The notes under the pieces: generated by a model
What the model was told of the DNA's origin: nothing
Databases searched by the model: none
Seen by the model: the letters and a program-made list of their open reading frames with translations, nothing else
Shown: positions 29,427-33,242 of the stretch, in pieces
Position numbering within the stretch: the stretch's first letter is position 1
How the letters are laid out: each line of letters starts with the position of its first letter
Translations under genes and position numbers: made by a program
Assembly (NCBI GenBank): GCA_026414765.1
Contig: JAOAIJ010000053.1
Location: 1-33,242, forward strand
DNA length: 33,242 bases
Reading direction: 5' to 3'
Source: Clostridia bacterium
Lineage (GTDB): Bacteria > Bacillota > Clostridia > Acetivibrionales > DSM-27016

Positions 29427-30350
29427 TTAAGCTGATGCTAGAATTGATTCAAAGGCATCTTGATATAATTTGTGTGCCTTGATAAGATTATACCCTTTGT
29501 TTGAAAGCTTCACTATTCCTGACAACGACATGTTACCTATAAACCCACAAATTTCTTTATACGTATGCCCGCATAATACTCTCATTATGTATGTTACAAA
29601 TGCCCTTATATCAGTCATTTCGTTGTTATACTTTGCCCGTAAACCGGCAGATATATTCTCCCCAAGAATGCTGCATACTTTCTTTACTACCGTCTCGGGC
29701 TTTATGTCCCTCGCAATATACTTTTTCTCACTCCTATACTCATTTTCAACATATGCATTCCAGATACTTTCATCTACCTCTTTCATAATACCTGTATCCT
29801 TCATAGACTTGACAAAATTATAGTACTTGTTTACAGCCACCTTACGGTCTTTTGAAAATAACTCCAATACCATAGTTGTGTTGATAATGCCGTACGCGTC
29901 CTTTCTTTTTCCCGTATATATGCCATAAGATGAATAAGCATAATCCTCTTCCCTCCCAGCATATCCCTCTATATCCTTTGCATTATTGTGGATATATGCA
30001 CTCAGAGTCAATGCATATACATTATTATCTACTATTGTACTTGCAAAACGCCCCTGGAACAAATGTCCGTGCCTTTTATACTTCCTGTTGAAATAAACTA
30101 CATATGCACTGTTAAGGCTGTGCATAAAGGTTGATATGTCAAATCCTTTAGGGTTAATAAACAGGTGCACATGGTTTATCATCAGGCAAAATGCGAATAT
30201 ACTGCATTTATATTTATCTGAATACCGCTTTAAAAGCGAAAGATAATACTTTTTATCATCATTATCCTGAAACAGGTCTATCTCACTTATACTTCTGCAC
30301 ATTATATGATAGGAGCATTCCGGGGACTTCTTCCTCGCAACTCTCGGCAT
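29427..30350 (-). CDS. RAYT: REP-associated tyrosine transposase (Y1 HUH family)
   Basis: 307 residues from the ATG at 30350, chosen for GGAGGTG upstream; the frame is open to 30404. The start MPRVARKKSPECSYHIMCRS is typical of RAYTs. The HUH motif is NHVHLFI (His-x-His), and GHLFQGRF with AYIHNNAKD are the other family blocks. The C-terminal helix-turn-helix (TYKEICGFIGNMSLSGIVKL) is a DnaA-like domain found in Firmicute RAYTs. RAYTs cut single-stranded palindromic REP hairpins and spread them. GGGACA occurs in inverted orientation at 29222-29227 and 30423-30428 around the gene. A candidate REP hairpin starting GGGGACAC lies in the rph-like gene 20 kb away. The gene looks intact. Confidence 0.9.
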   Translation of the reverse strand: MPRVARKKSPECSYHIMCRSISEIDLFQDNDDKKYYLSLLKRYSDKYKCSIFAFCLMINHVHLFINPKGFDISTFMHSLNSAYVVYFNRKYKRHGHLFQGRFASTIVDNNVYALTLSAYIHNNAKDIEGYAGREEDYAYSSYGIYTGKRKDAYGIINTTMVLELFSKDRKVAVNKYYNFVKSMKDTGIMKEVDESIWNAYVENEYRSEKKYIARDIKPETVVKKVCSILGENISAGLRAKYNNEMTDIRAFVTYIMRVLCGHTYKEICGFIGNMSLSGIVKLSNKGYNLIKAHKLYQDAFESILASA

Positions 30351-30475
30351 TCCAAACACCTCCATATATAACGCACCATATAATGGATTGTTTGTAAAGA
30401 ACAAATGTTCGCTTTACAGAAGTGTCCCATACCACTTATAAAATTAATGTATATTTTGTCTTAAGAAACAGACTC

Positions 30476-30502
30476 TATAAAGTGTAAAAAAACACTTTTA
30501 TA
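30476..30502 (+). promoter_or_regulatory. Hairpin just before the ribosome binding site of the DUF326 gene
   Basis: TATAAAGTGT (30476-30485) and ACACTTTTATA (30492-30502) pair around AAAAAA, and AGGAGG follows directly. It could be an operator for a metal sensor or an RNA-stabilising 5' stem. It does not resemble the GC-rich CsoR site I know. Confidence 0.4.
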
Positions 30503-30515
30503 GGAGGAAACAAAT

Positions 30516-30899
30516 ATGCAATTACAAACAAATATGCCGGCAATGTCACTCATGCCCAATGGGAATCCATATCAATCCTGTATAGACGCTTGCTTGAAAT
30601 GTGCTCAGATTTGTGAAGAATGCTTTAATATGTGTCTACAGGAGGCAGATGTTAAGGCTAGAACTAACTGTATGAAAACACTTCAGGACTGTGCTGAGAT
30701 TTGTTCAACAACTGCCCATTATGTCTCAAGACAAAGCGGAAGCTTAACCGAAATTTGTAATCTCTGTGCGGATATTTGCACAAAGTGTGCTTCAGAATGC
30801 GACATATTTAAAGATCAACATTGTAAAACCTGTGCAGATACCTGCAGGCAATGTGCCGATGAATGTAGAAAAATGGTCAATATGAGTAAAGTTCAGTAA
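30516..30899 (+). CDS. Cys-rich four-helix-bundle protein (DUF326, copper-storage Csp-like)
   Basis: 127 residues containing 19 cysteines, spaced CxxxC, CxxC and CxxCxxxC along predicted helices (CIDACLKCAQICEEC, CNLCADICTKCASEC, CADTCRQCADEC). This is the pattern of DUF326 and Csp copper-storage proteins, in which cysteines line the bundle core and hold many Cu(I) ions. There is no signal peptide, so it resembles the cytosolic Csp3 type. AGGAGG lies 8 bases before the ATG. A hairpin precedes it and a clear terminator follows, so it is a single-gene unit. It converges on a ferritin-like gene, giving two metal-handling proteins side by side. Confidence 0.88.
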   Translation: MQLQTNMPAMSLMPNGNPYQSCIDACLKCAQICEECFNMCLQEADVKARTNCMKTLQDCAEICSTTAHYVSRQSGSLTEICNLCADICTKCASECDIFKDQHCKTCADTCRQCADECRKMVNMSKVQ

Positions 30900-30910
30900 C
30901 TATGATTAAA

Positions 30911-30956
30911 CACAGAAAAAGATATGTGGTAGAAAAATCTCATATCTTTCTCTGCG
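30911..30956 (+). terminator. Terminator after the DUF326 gene
   Basis: Arms of 16 bases (30911-30926 and 30941-30956) pair at 14 positions around a 14-base loop, with GCGTTTA at the end. It lies 12 bases after the stop and may serve the convergent ferritin-like gene as well. Confidence 0.65.
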
Positions 30957-30984
30957 TTTAGTGGATACACTTTTTACCTATGCT

Positions 30985-31404
30985 TTATAAACTCATCAGT
31001 ATAGATTGAAGCAAGGCTGCATGCCGTTGTTCATCATAGATCGCACGCTGGGTATGCATACGAATAAAATGAGCAGTTGCCCTATTTAAAATAGTCTGAT
31101 AATAGACTGCTGCTTCTAATTCAAGACGGATGGCTTCCCTGACACCTTCAACAAAATTCACAGGTAATTCACCAGGTGGAATTAGCGGTTGCTGTGCACC
31201 CATCATGCGTAACATCATGGCAAACCAGTGATAATGCCTCATTTCATCTCGCTGGATACTTGCGATAATTTGCCGTTGCTGTTCATTTGCAGTCATAGCC
31301 ATTAATCTCTGATAGTAGTTGAAAGCTTGAACCTCTAGAATTACAGCTGTTTGTATGTCGTTTATCAAGAGCAAATCACTACCTGAAATGCCCATCATAC
31401 CCAT
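30985..31404 (-). CDS. Small ferritin-like di-iron protein
   Basis: 139 residues, all helical. Two Glu / ExxH pairs fit a di-iron four-helix bundle: EVQAFNYYQR with DEMRHYHWF, then ELEAAVYYQ with DEQRHAALL. The protein resembles rubrerythrin-like and spore-coat (CotJC-like) ferritin proteins of Clostridia, but it lacks the rubredoxin domain. Only a weak GAGGC lies upstream of the first ATG; the codons for M3 or M4 could also serve as start. Likely roles are peroxide defence or iron handling, based on family only. It converges on the copper-storage-like gene. Confidence 0.8.
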   Translation of the reverse strand: MGMMGISGSDLLLINDIQTAVILEVQAFNYYQRLMAMTANEQQRQIIASIQRDEMRHYHWFAMMLRMMGAQQPLIPPGELPVNFVEGVREAIRLELEAAVYYQTILNRATAHFIRMHTQRAIYDEQRHAALLQSILMSL

Positions 31405-31636
31405 GCCCTACCCATTTGCCTCTCATCATAGTCGTTTTCAAAATACGGATTATAGTCCAATTACCTCACCTCTATTACAATACTTTCATGACTTAATTTT
31501 TCGATAAATTACCTGCGCTATATGTTAACATAATATTCAACAGAGACGATAATTGTGTGTGAAAGGTCAGTATATTAACTATGCTATATATTAAGCATCT
31601 GTGTCCATATTATGTTAATACTCCTATTACTATTTG

Positions 31637-31992
31637 GACAGCACATCAATTTATACCTCCGATTTTGATAAGAACGAAAGCATTAGAAAGTTTATCTCTA
31701 TATTAGAAGAACGGGGTTTATTGTTCAGGAGGGAAATTTCAGCTATGTAGATATACTAAAGCTGTGTAGTAAAGGTAAAGTTGACTCTTGTTTAGGCAAC
31801 AACACAGTTGCCCCCTATGCAACCTGCTTGCTTCCACCGGCCCCTGGAATTAACTCTAAGCTGCGTCCTGATGAGGCCGGTGTATTAATTGGAAGGACAC
31901 CTCCTCCTACCTTGTATTATTGCTTCCGAAGTTATTTAGGATTTATTGGAAATGAAATCATCTCTGCTTTTCAGCATCTTACAATTGCATAA
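31637..31992 (+). pseudogene. Frameshifted remnant of an uncharacterised protein
   Basis: One frame reads STSIYTSDFDKNESIRKFIS, then ILEE. A -1 shift near 31710 continues as GFIVQEGNFSYVDILKLC, NNTVAPYATCLLPPAPG, KLRPDEAGVLIGRTPPP and YYCFRSYLGF, ending at TAA (31990-31992). The Pro-rich and RPDEA-(V/I)LIG-TPPP phrases look like a conserved protein family I dimly recognise but cannot name. The rest of the protein is gone. It accounts for about half of the 650-bp gap between the ferritin-like and flavodoxin genes; nothing was seen in 31405-31636. Confidence 0.5.
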
Positions 31993-32051
31993 CATATTAA
32001 TTATGCTTTTAGTTGTATTTTTGTAAATAATATCTCTTTAAAAATAGGAAT

Positions 32052-32528
32052 TTATTTTATTTCATATCCAAATGTCTTAAGCCAATTTGCGACCTCATCC
32101 GATGAAACATTACCACTTACGGCAAAACCAGGTAGGATTGTGGATTTTGGGCATTCTTTTGCTATATCGTTTTCAATTTGACCAAATCCACCACCGCCAT
32201 GAGTGCAAAAAGGAATTATTGTTTTGCCCATAAAGTCGTGCTGTCTAAGGAAACTCATAACTGGCGGTGCTAATGTTTTAAACCAGTTGGGTGAGCCTAT
32301 AAATATTGTTTGATAATTGTCTATTGGTTCATTTCCAGATATTAATTTGGGGCAAAATCCTCGGAAAATCTGATTTCTTACTTCTTTAGCAGCTGTATTA
32401 TAGTCAAAGGAATAATTCTTATCTGGAATCAATTCTCTTAATGTTCCAGCGGTTTGTGCTGCTATTTCCAATGCTAAATTCTCTGTGGATTTGAATAGTG
32501 AATAATAAACTATCAGTGTATTGTTCAT
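32052..32528 (-). CDS. Flavodoxin-like protein
   Basis: 158 residues with the flavodoxin fold. The N-terminal phosphate loop is YYSLFKSTENLA. The first isoalloxazine loop is FIGSPNWFKTLAPPV, and THGGGGFGQ forms the second. The sequence resembles the flavodoxin_4 group of FMN proteins rather than long-chain electron-transfer flavodoxins. It is cytoplasmic. No good ribosome binding site was found (AAGGAA 8 bases upstream is the best). No functional partner lies nearby, since the neighbours are gene remnants. Confidence 0.85.
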   Translation of the reverse strand: MNNTLIVYYSLFKSTENLALEIAAQTAGTLRELIPDKNYSFDYNTAAKEVRNQIFRGFCPKLISGNEPIDNYQTIFIGSPNWFKTLAPPVMSFLRQHDFMGKTIIPFCTHGGGGFGQIENDIAKECPKSTILPGFAVSGNVSSDEVANWLKTFGYEIK

Positions 32529-32778
32529 ATATGTTAATTCCTTCGTAAAACTTTAACTTAATCTCTTTTGCTTATCTCATCAGTTATCAGTGATTTTGAA
32601 ATATACATTGCTTAATCATGTTCTTGAAGCGAGTATGATGTAAGTTTCCCTCCGCATGTTTTTGCTATGTTTTTTCACATCTATTGATAGTTGAAGAAAT
32701 AATTTGTAGGGTTCCTTCTAAAGTTTAATAGAATAGGGGTCGTATTGCATATAATATCCTCCTCGAGTCTGCAAAAAA

Positions 32779-32990
32779 CTAATTGCCGGGCAGTTGGATG
32801 CTGCACCAGCAGCTTACATTACATTGGCCATATTTATTATGGCCCACAGCCGTCACCGTTCCGTCAGATTTAAGACCAACGGTATGACGACGACCCGCCA
32901 CTATGGTATCTTTGGGAATAGGTAGTCTTTTACTGCCACTATTTTACCAAGCTTCGTCCACTCTGCAGATGGAGTCGTCGCTTTGCTTGG
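32779..32990 (-). pseudogene. Remnant of an RCC1-repeat protein
   Basis: One frame reads KDTIVAGRRHTVGLKSDGTV, then TAVGHNKYGQCNVSCW, ending at TAG (32779-32781). HTVGLKSDGTV-AVG-N-YGQCNV is a textbook bacterial RCC1 beta-propeller repeat. Only one or two repeats remain, and the sequence upstream (TTPSAEWTKLGK) needs a frame change to connect. There is no start codon or ribosome binding site. No gene was seen in 32529-32778. Confidence 0.6.
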
Positions 32991-33046
32991 CGCAGAGACT
33001 AAATTGTTTCATGGAAATCCATCCTTGTGAAATTTCGAAGCTATAA

Positions 33047-33242
33047 TTATTTCTCTCGAAGTATTTTATCCATAGATTTGCCTTTTGCCAATTCATCAAT
33101 CAGCTTATCCAAATATCGAATTTCCTGCATCGTCGGCTCTTTTATATCTTCTACCCTGACACCGCAAATAACTCCCTTTATTAGAGTTCTTGACGGGTTT
33201 AGGAGGGGAGCATCATTAAAGAATGTCTCAAAGTCTGTTTGT
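33047..33242 (-). CDS. DUF2200 protein, C-terminal part (5' end outside the window)
   Basis: 65 codons are visible, from the right edge to TAA at 33047-33049. The sequence [20 protein letters not shown], then [20 protein letters not shown] and [18 protein letters not shown], follows the C-terminal half of the DUF2200 family, proteins of about 120 residues with unknown function. The reading frame is clean in the visible part. Confidence 0.85.
   Translation of the reverse strand, partial: QTDFETFFNDAPLLNPSRTLIKGVICGVRVEDIKEPTMQEIRYLDKLIDELAKGKSMDKILREK

Overview
The window looks like chromosomal DNA from a low-GC, Gram-positive, probably spore-forming anaerobe of the class Clostridia. The reasons are AT-rich gaps, strong AGGAGG-type ribosome binding sites, a secreted RHS/FnIII operon, a 19-cysteine DUF326 protein, a small ferritin-like protein and proteins of Bacillus/Clostridium type. 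No rRNA, tRNA, CRISPR array or replication origin was seen.

Layout. (1) 1-7754, minus strand: an operon of three exported proteins. It holds an FnIII protein, a small helical protein and a very large RHS/YD-repeat protein that runs off the left edge. (2) 8196-19492, minus strand: a drug-response island. It holds an Rph/PEP-synthase-like phosphotransferase, an APH-fold kinase, an MFS exporter, the RNA-polymerase-recycling helicase HelD, a MerR regulator with two HTH domains and a UvrA-like ABC protein. Three copies of one roughly 50-bp palindromic element (13689-13739, 15930-15979, 19442-19492) lie in the same orientation just upstream of the MFS, helD and uvrA-like genes. The rph-like and helD leaders each also hold a very short ORF with a ribosome binding site. 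(3) 19552-20403: a decayed D12-class DNA adenine methylase and a DUF1801 protein. (4) 20714-25908, plus strand: a promoter with an embedded dyad, a 33-codon ORF, then response regulator, histidine kinase, ABC ATPase and FtsX-type permease. (5) 26113-29218: a possible minus-strand operon (PNPOx-like, S51 peptidase, amidinotransferase-fold enzyme), divergent from a WYL regulator across a perfect dyad. (6) 29219-30436: a RAYT (REP-associated tyrosine transposase). (7) 30476-31404: a Cys-rich copper-storage-like protein convergent with a ferritin-like protein. (8) 31637-33242: gene debris, a flavodoxin-like protein and the C-terminus of a DUF2200 protein.

How the parts may fit. The best candidate for something undescribed is the minus-strand drug-response island. 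The sequence repeated ahead of three different resistance-type genes includes bases outside the hairpin stem, so it is unlikely to be only a set of ordinary terminators. It could be an operator (the tandem-HTH MerR is the obvious candidate) or a transcription attenuator. Separately, a 51-bp REP-like hairpin has entered the rph-like gene in frame and is translated as 17 extra residues. A RAYT gene, the enzyme class known to mobilise such hairpins, lies 20 kb away.

All functions are inferred from sequence motifs and from remembered families. No search was run.
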